From: Legionella beliardensis
Lineage (GTDB): Bacteria; Pseudomonadota; Gammaproteobacteria; Legionellales; Legionellaceae
Direction: 5' to 3'
NCBI RefSeq assembly: GCF_900452395.1
Contig: NZ_UGNV01000001.1
Span: 2,195,501 to 2,259,500, forward strand
DNA length: 64,000 nt
A model generated the notes under the pieces. The model searched no databases. It saw only the letters and a program-made list of their open reading frames with translations, and was not told where the DNA came from. This document shows, in pieces, positions 45,221 to 53,459 of the stretch (position 1 is the first letter of the stretch; the number at the start of each line of letters is the position of its first letter). The position numbers and the translations under genes are program-made.

Positions 45221-46284
45221 TACCTAACCCTTTGCATTAAATAAATACCAAGGATAGCAAATAATAGAGTAGGCCCCAGGGCGGCTACTACTGCCGGCCA
45301 TTGCAATACTTGACTAACTGGCCCAAAAAAACGATTTAAGATATGAAAACCAAAACCTACAATTGCACCCGCTAGTAATTTTGAACCCATGGTTGATGAA
45401 CGCAGGGGGCCAAATATAAAAGGAATAGCCAGAATCATCATGACCACCGTCGTTAGCGGCTGTATAATCCGCTGCCAATAGGCAAGCTGGAAATTAACTG
45501 CCGCTTGATGACTGCGCTTTTGAATACGTAAAAATTGCTTAATTTCACGCAATGTCATTTCATCGGGCTCACTCATGCTTAAACTTAAAACGAGCGGATT
45601 TATGGAAACATCCCAAGGCATCTGAGCAATTTCGCGTGTTTGAGTGTAATTGTCTTGAATAATGGTTTCTTTCACTTGGCCTGCATGCCATTGATTATTG
45701 ATCAAAACCGCATAATCAATCTTACGTGCTAAGGTTAGCTGATGTGCTTCATTAAAACGAAATTGATAAATATGATATAGCGTGTGATTAGGAAGCACGC
45801 CACCAATAGCAATATAATCATTATGATAGCGTAACCATATTCCTTGGCTGGTAGTTAATGTCTGACCGCCACTTACTGCGTGTAATTTTTGCTTATTTGC
45901 AAAATGAGATAACCTAGGTATTAATAACTCAGCAACAATGGTTACTATAAATATTAAAATTAACGCGGCTTTTAATACAGAGATAGTAATTTGACCAATA
46001 GAAAGCCCTGCTGCTCGCATGACAATTAATTCACGATTATTCGCCATGATACCTAAACCAATTAAACAGCCCAGTAAGCTTGCCATGGGAAAAAAAAGAT
46101 AAACTTGATAAGGCATTTGTAGTAACACAAAGATTGATGCCTGTACAATACCGAAATCAGCACGGCCTAAATCATCTATTTGATTAACAAAAAGTATAAA
46201 TAGTTGCAATCCAGCAAGCATTAAGGTGACTAAGCCTGTGGCAGCTAGGATAGTTTTAGCAATGTAACGATCAATCAATTTCAT
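45220..46284 (-). CDS. lptG: LPS export permease LptG
   Basis: 354 residues; with LptF it forms the membrane part of LptB2FG, which pulls lipopolysaccharide out of the inner membrane. It begins LIDRYIAKTILAATGLVTLM, has helices in a 3 + 3 arrangement around a periplasmic jellyroll (about 130-265) and the typical VVMMILAIPFIFGPLRSS near the end. Six bases after lptF. Confidence 0.94.
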   Translation of the reverse strand: MKLIDRYIAKTILAATGLVTLMLAGLQLFILFVNQIDDLGRADFGIVQASIFVLLQMPYQVYLFFPMASLLGCLIGLGIMANNRELIVMRAAGLSIGQITISVLKAALILIFIVTIVAELLIPRLSHFANKQKLHAVSGGQTLTTSQGIWLRYHNDYIAIGGVLPNHTLYHIYQFRFNEAHQLTLARKIDYAVLINNQWHAGQVKETIIQDNYTQTREIAQMPWDVSINPLVLSLSMSEPDEMTLREIKQFLRIQKRSHQAAVNFQLAYWQRIIQPLTTVVMMILAIPFIFGPLRSSTMGSKLLAGAIVGFGFHILNRFFGPVSQVLQWPAVVAALGPTLLFAILGIYLMQRVR

Positions 46285-46290
46285 AATTAG

Positions 46291-47370
46291 CTAGCCTAGT
46301 TTCACCCAGTTTCTCCAAATAAGAAAAAAGCCAATACCCAATACCACTAAGTGAACCCACCACATACCAAAAACGGTTGAAATTTTGCCATCGATGAGCC
46401 AATCACGTGCGACAAACATGAAATTAGCATAAACAATATATAAAATGATTGCTGGCAAAAGCTTAGCAAATTTACCAGAACGCGGGTTAACTCTACTTAA
46501 AGGCACAGCAACTAAGGTGAGGGTCAGCACCATTAAGGGAATAGAAAAACGCCATTGTAATTCAGCTGCTTTGCGCTTATCAGGATTTAGAAAAGGCCAA
46601 AGATTGGTTGTTTTTATAGTACGAACATCATTCTTAATTTCAACAGTTGGGTGCGGTAGACGCACTTTGTATTGGTCAAAGTTAACAACACGATAGTCTG
46701 CCTGCCCTGGCAAGCCCTCATATTCGCTTCCTTTATTTAAAATTAAGTAATCCTCATGAGATTTTTCATCCGTTTCCGCAAAGGCTTGATTAGCCCATAC
46801 AATGTCCCAAAAAGGTTGTTTATTTTTAACAGTTTGTCTGGCTAAGAAAATATTTTTTGCTTTTTGATGATTTCGACTCATAGATTCAATATAAAAAACA
46901 TCCTTCCCTTGGGATACTGCTCGAAAATGGCCAGGAATAATAGTTTGAATGACTGTTTGTATACCGGTAGTACGTAATAATTTTATACGTTCTACAGCAA
47001 TAAGTGGGCTGGCCCAAAGCATCAGAATCATGACCAAAGCACTGACAAAAAATGCCATAATATAACTGTGTTTAAGAAGTTGAGATGGGCCGTAACCACA
47101 GGCTTGCAGCACCGTCATTTCACTGTCTGCATACATACGGCCATAAGCAATAAGTAAAGCCACATAAAAACCAAGCGGTAAAAGTAATGCCATTAAATTA
47201 GGCAATTCAAGCATCATTAATTTCATAATGATGGCTAAAGGAATTTGCCCACTTGCTACCCTATTTAAATAGCGCACAAATTGGTTACTCATGAAAATGA
47301 GTAGCAAAATAGTCGTAAGCGAGGTTAGCGTGACAAATACCTCTTTGGCTAAATAGCGGAAAATTAACAC
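46291..47370 (-). CDS. lptF: LPS export permease LptF
   Basis: 359 residues, first of the lptF-lptG-ydcF run. Begins LIFRYLAKEVFVTLTSLTTI; the conserved SEMTVLQACGYGPSQL lies in the coupling region; a periplasmic jellyroll is followed by LTLVAVPLSRVNPRSGKFAKL, the family's end signature. It is divergent from pepA, as in E. coli. Confidence 0.94.
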   Translation of the reverse strand: MLIFRYLAKEVFVTLTSLTTILLLIFMSNQFVRYLNRVASGQIPLAIIMKLMMLELPNLMALLLPLGFYVALLIAYGRMYADSEMTVLQACGYGPSQLLKHSYIMAFFVSALVMILMLWASPLIAVERIKLLRTTGIQTVIQTIIPGHFRAVSQGKDVFYIESMSRNHQKAKNIFLARQTVKNKQPFWDIVWANQAFAETDEKSHEDYLILNKGSEYEGLPGQADYRVVNFDQYKVRLPHPTVEIKNDVRTIKTTNLWPFLNPDKRKAAELQWRFSIPLMVLTLTLVAVPLSRVNPRSGKFAKLLPAIILYIVYANFMFVARDWLIDGKISTVFGMWWVHLVVLGIGFFLIWRNWVKLG

Positions 47371-47501
47371 AGCCTAGTTCTCTAACTAATTATCGTCATA
47401 TGTCAAAATGCCCATAAAATTAATTCTTAACAATTACCCATTTGCATGATCATTAACTTTCTGTAAACTAGCAATTTTTATGGATGATAGGAAGCATGAC
47501 A

Positions 47502-48950
47502 ATGCACTACGGCTTAATCAATTCTTTAGAGTCAATTACGACCGACTGCCTGGTGATTGGCATTTTTGCCAATCAGGACTATCAAGAACTTCCTAAACCT
47601 GCCCATCCTTATTTAAAACTAATTTCCCAATTAGCGCAAAAATTGCAAGAAAGCGGTGACTGGGTTTGGCACAGTAATATCGACGATCCTAACATATTGC
47701 TAGTTCATTGTGGTAATCAAAATAAATTTAACAAAACAGCTCTACGTAAACGCTTGGATGAAGTAATTACCCTTTTGTTAAAACAACGTATACAAACAGC
47801 AACTATCTGCCTACCACAAATCATTGAGCATGATGCTAATTGGCAAGTTATGCAAATGCTTTTGCACATTGATAGCCAAATTTATCAGCTAAACACCTTC
47901 AAAACGGTTAAGAAGAAAGAAAAAAGCCTTCAATCTATCCAGTTTTATTTAAAAGAAGCAGATGATTCCGTCATTAATACTGCCACAGGCATAGCCCAAG
48001 GTATAGAACTGACTAAAACGTTAGCTGACTTGCCTGCTAATCACTGTACACCGACTTTCTTAGGCCACCAAGCCTTAGAGCTTGCAAAAGAACACCATTC
48101 CATTAAAACAACTCTCTTTAATAAGAAAGAAATTGAAGAAATAGGCATGGGTTCCTTTCTTGCTGTTAGTCAAGGTTCAAATGAGCCTCCTTGTTTCATC
48201 GAAATACAATATAACTGTGGTAATAACAGTAATCCTATTGTGCTAGTAGGCAAAGGGGTTACCTTTGATTCAGGTGGCTTATCTATTAAACCTGCTAATG
48301 CCATGGATGAAATGAAATACGACATGGCAGGTGCCGCCAGTGTTTTAGGTACGCTTAAAGCATGTGCTTTATTAAAATTACCCATTAATGTCGTCGGACT
48401 TATCCCGGCTACCGAAAATCTTCCTAGTGGTTCTGCTGTTAAACCAGGCGATATCGTCACTAGCTTATCTGGCCAAACCATTGAAATTCTAAATACTGAT
48501 GCCGAAGGCCGCCTCGCTTTAGCGGATGCGCTAACTTATGCTGAACGGTTTAAGCCAAAATTTGTTATTGATATTGCTACTTTAACTGGCGCCATGGTTG
48601 TTGCTTTAGGTAGTGTGAATACAGGATTTATGACAGAAGATGATGACCTGGCCGAGCAAATCCTAATCGCTGCCGAAGAAAGTAATGATAAATGTTGGCG
48701 CATGCCACTTGAAGATGCCTACCAAGACGCCATTGATAGCCCGCTTGCGGATATGATTAACGCAGGATTTGACAGAACAGCTGGCAGCATCACCGCCGCC
48801 TGCTTCTTGTCACGCTTTACTAAAAAATACCGTTGGGCCCATTTAGATATTGCCGGAACTGCCTGGGTATCAGGTAAAAAAAGGCAGGCTACCGGGCGTC
48901 CCGTACCCTTATTAATACAGTTATTACGCCATGCAGCCAATACGCGTTGA
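47502..48950 (+). CDS. pepA: Leucyl aminopeptidase PepA (M17)
   Basis: Two-metal cytosolic aminopeptidase. From ATG 47502 it has 482 residues. Metal ligands and active site: GKGVTFDSGGLSIKPA, DMAGAASVLG and the signature NTDAEGRLALADAL. The start is chosen because AGGAAG (47489-47494) lies 7 bases upstream; earlier ATGs at 47484 and 47496 include or crowd that site. The pepA-holC order next to divergent lptFG is typical of gammaproteobacteria. A second M17 enzyme lies at 54939. Confidence 0.93.
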   Translation: MHYGLINSLESITTDCLVIGIFANQDYQELPKPAHPYLKLISQLAQKLQESGDWVWHSNIDDPNILLVHCGNQNKFNKTALRKRLDEVITLLLKQRIQTATICLPQIIEHDANWQVMQMLLHIDSQIYQLNTFKTVKKKEKSLQSIQFYLKEADDSVINTATGIAQGIELTKTLADLPANHCTPTFLGHQALELAKEHHSIKTTLFNKKEIEEIGMGSFLAVSQGSNEPPCFIEIQYNCGNNSNPIVLVGKGVTFDSGGLSIKPANAMDEMKYDMAGAASVLGTLKACALLKLPINVVGLIPATENLPSGSAVKPGDIVTSLSGQTIEILNTDAEGRLALADALTYAERFKPKFVIDIATLTGAMVVALGSVNTGFMTEDDDLAEQILIAAEESNDKCWRMPLEDAYQDAIDSPLADMINAGFDRTAGSITAACFLSRFTKKYRWAHLDIAGTAWVSGKKRQATGRPVPLLIQLLRHAANTR

Positions 48951-49365
48951 TTTTTACTTAATGACCAGCGATAACGCTAAAGCGCGCTGGTTACTTGCTT
49001 GCCGCTTGCTCGAGAAAGCTTACGCTCGTCAGCACAATGTCTTTGTTTATTGTAATAATAAGCAAGATGCGGAATTAATTGATGAACTACTGTGGACATT
49101 TAAAGATGACAGCTTTATCCCACATCATTTGCAAGGAGAAGGGCTTAAGCCGCCGCCACCTATTCAAATTGGCTATGGCGATGAACCGAAAGGTTATCAT
49201 GATATTTTACTGAATTTAGCTGATGAAATTCCTGCGTTTTATTTACGTTTCTCCCGTATTATGGAAGTCGTGCTTAATAATGAACAAGCAAAAGAGTTAA
49301 GCAGGGTTCATTATCGCTTATATCGCAGCAAACAATATGACTTGCATACGCACACTATTGCGTAA
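48931..49365 (+). CDS. holC: DNA polymerase III chi subunit
   Basis: 144 residues of the HolC family, linking the clamp loader to SSB. Typical start RVDFYLMTSDNAKARWLLACRL, then VFVYCNNKQDAELIDELLW and FIPHHL. It overlaps the end of pepA by 20 bases. valS, which follows holC in E. coli, is not here. Confidence 0.9.
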   Translation: MQPIRVDFYLMTSDNAKARWLLACRLLEKAYARQHNVFVYCNNKQDAELIDELLWTFKDDSFIPHHLQGEGLKPPPPIQIGYGDEPKGYHDILLNLADEIPAFYLRFSRIMEVVLNNEQAKELSRVHYRLYRSKQYDLHTHTIA

Positions 49366-49377
49366 AATAGCGTAGCA

Positions 49378-49650
49378 TTAAGTATATTGATTCGCTAATA
49401 CAATTTGTAACCCTATAGCTGTTAATGATAGAAAATTATACCCAGGATCAATGGTCGTTCTCTCTAACCATTCATTGGCAATACAAATATCAGTCACACG
49501 TTGTGCTTCTTGTAATGAAACAGGGTAGCCTAATTTATTAGAAAGAATTTCGACAGCTACCTCATCAATATTTAAAAAAACATTATCCCGCGTCTCACCT
49601 CGAGTTGTCATTTCATCATAAAATAGTCGTAAGATATCAAGTTCATTCAT
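49378..49650 (-). CDS. Hypothetical small protein, winged-helix-like
   Basis: 90 residues (MNELDILRLFYDEMTTRG ... LSLTAIGLQIVLANQ). The pattern of helices ending in FLSLTAIGLQIV resembles the last helix and wing of small DNA-binding folds, but no family is recognised. It is convergent with holC (12-base gap) and stands alone. No signal peptide. An AATTGAG lies before the ATG. Confidence 0.68.
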   Translation of the reverse strand: MNELDILRLFYDEMTTRGETRDNVFLNIDEVAVEILSNKLGYPVSLQEAQRVTDICIANEWLERTTIDPGYNFLSLTAIGLQIVLANQYT

Positions 49651-49903
49651 AATTATTAAACCTAATTGAGAGAAGTAATGACATAACGTAGTTTCCTAAG
49701 TCATGCTTTTTCATACTAAACCATTAACTAGTTGATTTCTATATTTATTCACCTTAAAGGGTATAGAAATCTTGTCACCTACTTTGTAAGCGGTAAATCA
49801 AAGTTATCAGTTATTTTTATAATTAACAAACAAATGATTGAAGCGCTTAAATGGCGTGTTAAGATAAGCTACGTTTTAATTTAACTACATAAGTACTGTG
49901 CAA

Positions 49904-50317
49904 ATGAATTCTAAATTTTTACCTATGTCGTTCTTGTTGTTGGCTGTATTTAATCAATCTGCCTTGGCGGCGCAAAATACAATTTCTTTAAAAAATCAAC
50001 GTGGTTCAGTTTTAGAATTAAAAATTCTGCCTGATAATAAAATTGCCGGCTATTTTACCACGGCTGTTGCCTCTAAGACCTGCCCACAAGCCATTGACAC
50101 CAAACGCCCTATTACCGGGTATCTTCTTGGCAATGCTTTAACATTCAGTGTGTCTTATCCTATATGTGATTCGGTACTTAGTATCAGTGGTAATTTTGAT
50201 AACGATAAAGAAACACTCGATACGCTTTCTATTCTAAATAAACAGGCAAGTGACATTACCCATGAAGGCCCAGGCGCCCGCTTTATTGGCCATGACTTTT
50301 ATAAACGCTTAAGTTAA
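49904..50317 (+). CDS. Secreted avidin-fold protein without tryptophan
   Basis: 137 residues with a signal peptide (about 1-22, ending SALAA). The mature part follows the avidin pattern of short dimeric avidins such as rhizavidin: NQRGSVLELKILPDNKIAGYF, two Cys (KTCPQ and YPICDS) in the dimeric-avidin disulfide positions, PITGYLLGNALTFSV, and GPGARFIGHDFYKR at the end. The biotin-contacting tryptophans of avidins are replaced (LKNQ for WxNQ, FSVSY for FSVxW) and the protein has no Trp at all. So the fold is probable but tight biotin binding is doubtful. ATG 49904 is preferred to GTG 49898. A terminator follows. Confidence 0.72.
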   Translation: MNSKFLPMSFLLLAVFNQSALAAQNTISLKNQRGSVLELKILPDNKIAGYFTTAVASKTCPQAIDTKRPITGYLLGNALTFSVSYPICDSVLSISGNFDNDKETLDTLSILNKQASDITHEGPGARFIGHDFYKRLS

Positions 50318-50347
50318 GCCTTCTGTTTATAAATTAAGTCTCCTTTT

Positions 50348-50377
50348 AACCAGTTTGCTGTCTACGGTTGACTGGTT
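50348..50377 (+). terminator. Terminator of the avidin-fold gene
   Basis: AACCAGT (50348-50354) pairs with ACTGGTT (50371-50377), followed by TTA; 30 bases after the stop. Confidence 0.55.
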
Positions 50378-50509
50378 TTAATTATCAAGATAAATACAGC
50401 CTCTGAGATAATTGATAAATTAATTAACATTTTAAAAACTAATTTTTCATAACGGAAATAATTAGGTATAATATGACGATTTTTTGTGGTTGTTGCTAGG
50501 AATGAAGAC

Positions 50510-50995
50510 ATGAAAAATAACTTGATAGTCATAAATAGCCTAATTTTCTTGGTAATCGCCTCTTGTTTTCAAGCAGGAGCCCATGCCCAAACAGCGGCAC
50601 TTGAAAGTAAAACTTACCAGATGCAGCAGGATATTCTGCTATATATCAACCAATACCGTATTAAGCATGGCCGATCAGCGTTACAAATGAATAATGCCAT
50701 TTCTAAGGAAGCAACCTTGCACAGCCAAGACATGGCGGCTCATCGCGTACCCTTTGGCCATCAAGGCTTTGCTAAACGCATCAAAAATTTATATGCTGTC
50801 ATTAAACAAGCCCATAGTGGTGCAGAAAATGTTGCCTATAATTACAAAAATGCTGAAATTGTCGTTAGAGAATGGATAAAAAGCCCAGGGCATAAAAAAA
50901 ATATTATGGGTAATTATAACTTAACAGGCATAGGTATTGCCTATGATAAAAAAGGAAAAATTTATTACACACAAATTTTTATTCGTACTGCTTAA
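50510..50995 (+). CDS. Secreted CAP/SCP-domain protein
   Basis: 161 residues with a signal peptide (about 1-27) and a bacterial CAP domain (YkwD-like): NQYRIKHGRSALQMN, HSQDMAAHRVPFGHQGF, GAENVAYNYKNAEIVVREWIKSPGH with the motif His, and NLTGIGIAYD. The four CAP cavity residues (two His, two Glu) appear to be kept. Function of bacterial CAP proteins is generally unknown. Start chosen for the signal peptide and the AGGAA 10 bases upstream. An AT-only 10-bp hairpin (50993-51020) follows the stop. Confidence 0.87.
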   Translation: MKNNLIVINSLIFLVIASCFQAGAHAQTAALESKTYQMQQDILLYINQYRIKHGRSALQMNNAISKEATLHSQDMAAHRVPFGHQGFAKRIKNLYAVIKQAHSGAENVAYNYKNAEIVVREWIKSPGHKKNIMGNYNLTGIGIAYDKKGKIYYTQIFIRTA

Positions 50996-51106
50996 CTTAA
51001 TTTAAAGCTTAATTAAGTTAGCCAATACATAATACTATTTACTTTACCCTTTTTAACGTCAACACTCTTATTAAACGCTTAATTTTTTCTAGTAAGGTAA
51101 TTAGGC

Positions 51107-51952
51107 ATGAATCATACTAAAGTTCCCTCGTTAAAAACAACAAGCCCCCCACACATCTTATTAGTAGAAGATAATCCTATCGCATTAAGCTTAGCGGAAG
51201 TTATTATTACTAAATTAGGTTATTATTCGATGTCAGCAAAAGATGGCGAACAAGCATTACAATTAGTTAAAGACATGCCATTTAATCTAATAATTACTGA
51301 TATTGGTTTACCAGGAATATCAGGTATAGAGCTCTGTCAAGAGATTCGCGCCTACGAGCACCACAATCAAATTAAGTGTATTCCTATTGTTGGCTTAACC
51401 GCCCAAATTAGTCAGGAAGAGCAGCAAGCCTGTTTAAAAGCAGGTATGCAGGAAGTATTTATTAAGCCGCTTCATTTACAAATGATGCAAGAAATGGTTG
51501 CTAAATTTTTATCTAGTAATGGCCAATTAGAACAAACAGTGACTCCAGGAATTGGCCCTAATTTACCTGACTATGAGTTTCAATTATTTGAATTGACTCC
51601 TTTTGCTCTTTTAGATATTGCGATAGGTATTAAATATACAGGGAATTTAGTTATTTATAAGGATTTATTAGCTATGATGGTAAATGACGCCCTGCCTGAA
51701 GATGAGGCTGCGTTAAAAAAAGCGTATCAAAAAAAAGAGTATACCATCATTAAGGCGCTAGCCCATAAAGTGCGTGGCAATGCTATTTATTGCGGCACAA
51801 TTAAATTACAAAAAGCGTCTCAATATGTCGAATATTATCTAAAAGCGCAGCACAAAAAATTACTCGATCAGTTGTGTATACAGCTATTAGAGGTAATTTA
51901 TGAAACACAAGTTGCTATTAAAGATTGGCTCTCAGAAGCAACGAAAGAGTAG
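51107..51952 (+). CDS. Receiver-HPt two-domain signalling protein
   Basis: 281 residues: a receiver domain (about 15-135) with the acidic pocket EDN, phospho-acceptor Asp65 (LIITDIGLPG), Thr98 (VGLTA) and Lys120 (FIKPL), and a C-terminal HPt domain with His220 (ALAHKVRGNAIYCG). There is no kinase and no output domain, so it must exchange phosphate with other proteins, as a relay or sink. This is the receiver-HPt tail arrangement of LetS-like hybrid kinases on a separate protein. TAAGGTAA precedes the ATG. No partner gene adjoins it. Confidence 0.92.
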   Translation: MNHTKVPSLKTTSPPHILLVEDNPIALSLAEVIITKLGYYSMSAKDGEQALQLVKDMPFNLIITDIGLPGISGIELCQEIRAYEHHNQIKCIPIVGLTAQISQEEQQACLKAGMQEVFIKPLHLQMMQEMVAKFLSSNGQLEQTVTPGIGPNLPDYEFQLFELTPFALLDIAIGIKYTGNLVIYKDLLAMMVNDALPEDEAALKKAYQKKEYTIIKALAHKVRGNAIYCGTIKLQKASQYVEYYLKAQHKKLLDQLCIQLLEVIYETQVAIKDWLSEATKE

Positions 51953-51954
51953 AC

Positions 51955-51987
51955 ATTGCTCAATTAGCTTAAATCTAATTGAGCAAT
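51955..51987. terminator. Convergent hairpin between the REC-HPt gene and the Thr-rich gene
   Basis: ATTGCTCAATTAG and CTAATTGAGCAAT form a perfect 13-bp stem around CTTAAAT. It lies 3 bases after one gene's stop and 10 before the facing gene's end, so it can serve both; T-runs are lacking. Confidence 0.55.
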
Positions 51988-51996
51988 ATTGGCTTC

Positions 51997-52386
51997 TTAA
52001 GAAGAAGTTGTGGTAGTTGTAGTAGTACCAGCAGGTTGTATTTCAAACACAGTTGTATCTGCTGCATAGCAATACCAGGGCGATGTGGTACCACCAGAAG
52101 ACACGTTAATAGTTACCATATCAATATTACCCAAATTAGGCTGAGCACTGCTATAACAAACTCTGTTTGTGCCATTTACAGTAACATAATGATAGGTGGT
52201 AGTAGTAGATACAGCATCAGCTGGTAATGTATACATCACTGCATCACCTGAGCCAGTTTGCTGTAAAACGATGGGCTCACCAGTAATAACTACTTTCTCA
52301 GTTGTAGTTGTAGTTGCAGCTGCAAACACAGAACAGCCAAATCCTAAAATTATTAATGATATAATATTCTTTAACTTTTTCATCAT
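51997..52386 (-). CDS. Secreted Thr-rich hypothetical protein
   Basis: 129 residues from ATG 52386, which has GGAG 7 bases upstream; a longer frame to 52443 lacks a ribosome site. A signal peptide (MMKKLKNIISLIILGFGCSVFA) is followed by a Thr stretch, a compact region with two Cys (NRVCYSS and PWYCYAA) and a Thr/Ser tail. No family recognised. A Cys at the end of the hydrophobic run (FGCS) might be a lipobox but the context is weak. Confidence 0.7.
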   Translation of the reverse strand: MMKKLKNIISLIILGFGCSVFAAATTTTTEKVVITGEPIVLQQTGSGDAVMYTLPADAVSTTTTYHYVTVNGTNRVCYSSAQPNLGNIDMVTINVSSGGTTSPWYCYAADTTVFEIQPAGTTTTTTTSS

Positions 52387-52611
52387 AATTCGCTCCATGA
52401 AATTACTTATAAAATAAGGTTTATAAGTCCATATCCTACACAAAATTTTAATAATACAGCTAATAAGCGCGTAGAATATTGGTTTAATTATAGTAGAGAT
52501 TTTAATATCTAGTGATTTAGGCAGGAAAACTTAATTTTATTTAATTAATAGTCTTTTGAGATAGAGATAAAATCAATCGAAAGGGTATTGAAAGGCTAGA
52601 GGAAAAAAGAT

Positions 52612-52757
52612 AAGACGGTATTTCTGGCTACAGTTCTTTGTGTAAGGTGGATGCCTTCTGAAATGCTTTAGGAAACTTAACTTCTATTAAGATTCACACC
52701 GCGTTTTCAATCTGGCTTCCTACGCACTGGTGTTAGCTGAGCAGAAAATACCATCTT
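52612..52757 (+). ncRNA. Candidate structured RNA (strand uncertain)
   Basis: AAGACGGTATTTCTG (52612-52626) pairs with CAGAAAATACCATCTT (52742-52757) with one mismatch and one bulge, closing about 115 bases that differ from the AT-rich flanks and hold no reading frame. The size and a long closing stem would fit a 6S-like RNA, but I cannot confirm 6S features and no clear promoter or T-run terminator is seen. It lies in the 1073-base gap 52387-53459, whose right half is repeats. Confidence 0.3.
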
Positions 52758-53003
52758 TACTATAACAGTAGCTCATTAGATAGTGATAATCAATGAACAA
52801 ATTGATTTAATATTAATTAAATTGTCCATATTTTTAATAAAATCTGACATTTCCACAAGGTCTTGTTAATTTTGAATTAAAAATAGTTTCGCTGAAATCA
52901 AACTCATTTAATCAAAATAGCTTATCTTCTCGGCTTGCTTATCGTCTTATTTAATTTTTTATTGTCGTCTCCGCGTGGCATCGTCGCGTGGATAAATTAA
53001 AAT

Positions 53004-53262
53004 GTAGCTCAGGCGCAGGCCCATAGGGCCTAAACCCGGGTTTCACTTCGTTTCACCCAGGCTACGTTTATTTAGTATGAAATATAATCACAACCGAATT
53101 ACCGCGGCTTGACCGCGGTATCCAGTGAAGTGGCACAAAGGTATGGATACCGTGGTCAAGCCACGGTATTTTGGACTTAAGTTAGATAAGGCAAGTAAAT
53201 GCTGTCTTAAAAAAACAAAAACCTTTAATGAAATTTTGCTTGCTTTTAAAGACAATATCTAC
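53004..53262 (+). repeat. Composite intergenic repeat R1-R2-R3, copy 3
   Basis: R1 (53004-53065) from GTAGCTCAGGCGCAGG to CACCCAGGCTAC; linker GTTTATTTAGTATGA; R2 (53094-53175) from CCGAATTACCGCGG to CACGGTATTTTGG; linker GTTAGATAAGGCAAGTA; R3 (53200-53262). Same order as copy 1 at 5749, but R1 lies in the opposite orientation. Similarity continues to TATCCACGCAACAATGCC near 53302, where an R5 repeat begins. Confidence 0.8.
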
Positions 53263-53296
53263 AAGGTCGTTTTGAGCACTTATTCTATCCACGCAA

Positions 53297-53385
53297 CAAT
53301 GCCTCTCCGCGTAAGTGGAGATCCATCTCTAATGTTAGCATCATGTCAATTTGAACATGGATTCCCATCTGCATGGGAATGACAG
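53297..53385 (+). repeat. R5 double-hairpin repeat, copy 2
   Basis: CTCTCCGCGTAAGTGGAGAT, a middle part with GTTAGCATCATG, and GATTCCCATCTGCATGGGAA. It aligns with the reverse complement of 10529-10611, sharing both hairpins and the middle. Confidence 0.7.
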
Positions 53386-53407
53386 CAAAATGAAGCCACT
53401 CAATGAT

Positions 53408-53450
53408 AGGACTCTTGAATTGAGAACCTGTTTGCAAGCAAACAGGCTAC
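53408..53450 (-). repeat. Half R6 repeat
   Basis: On the reverse strand GTAGCCTGTTTGCTTGCAAA then CAGGTTCTCAATTCAAGAGT. It matches the first half of the R6 repeats at 6950 and 7967, and includes a perfect hairpin CTGTTTGCTTGCAAACAG. It ends 10 bases before the 5'-nucleotidase stop and could act as its terminator. Confidence 0.6.
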
Positions 53451-53459
53451 ATTTTTTCT

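Noticed and set aside
52196-52417. 73-codon plus-strand frame (and 51979-52227)
   Set aside because: Antisense to the Thr-rich secreted protein; Val runs are Thr/Asn codon shadows.
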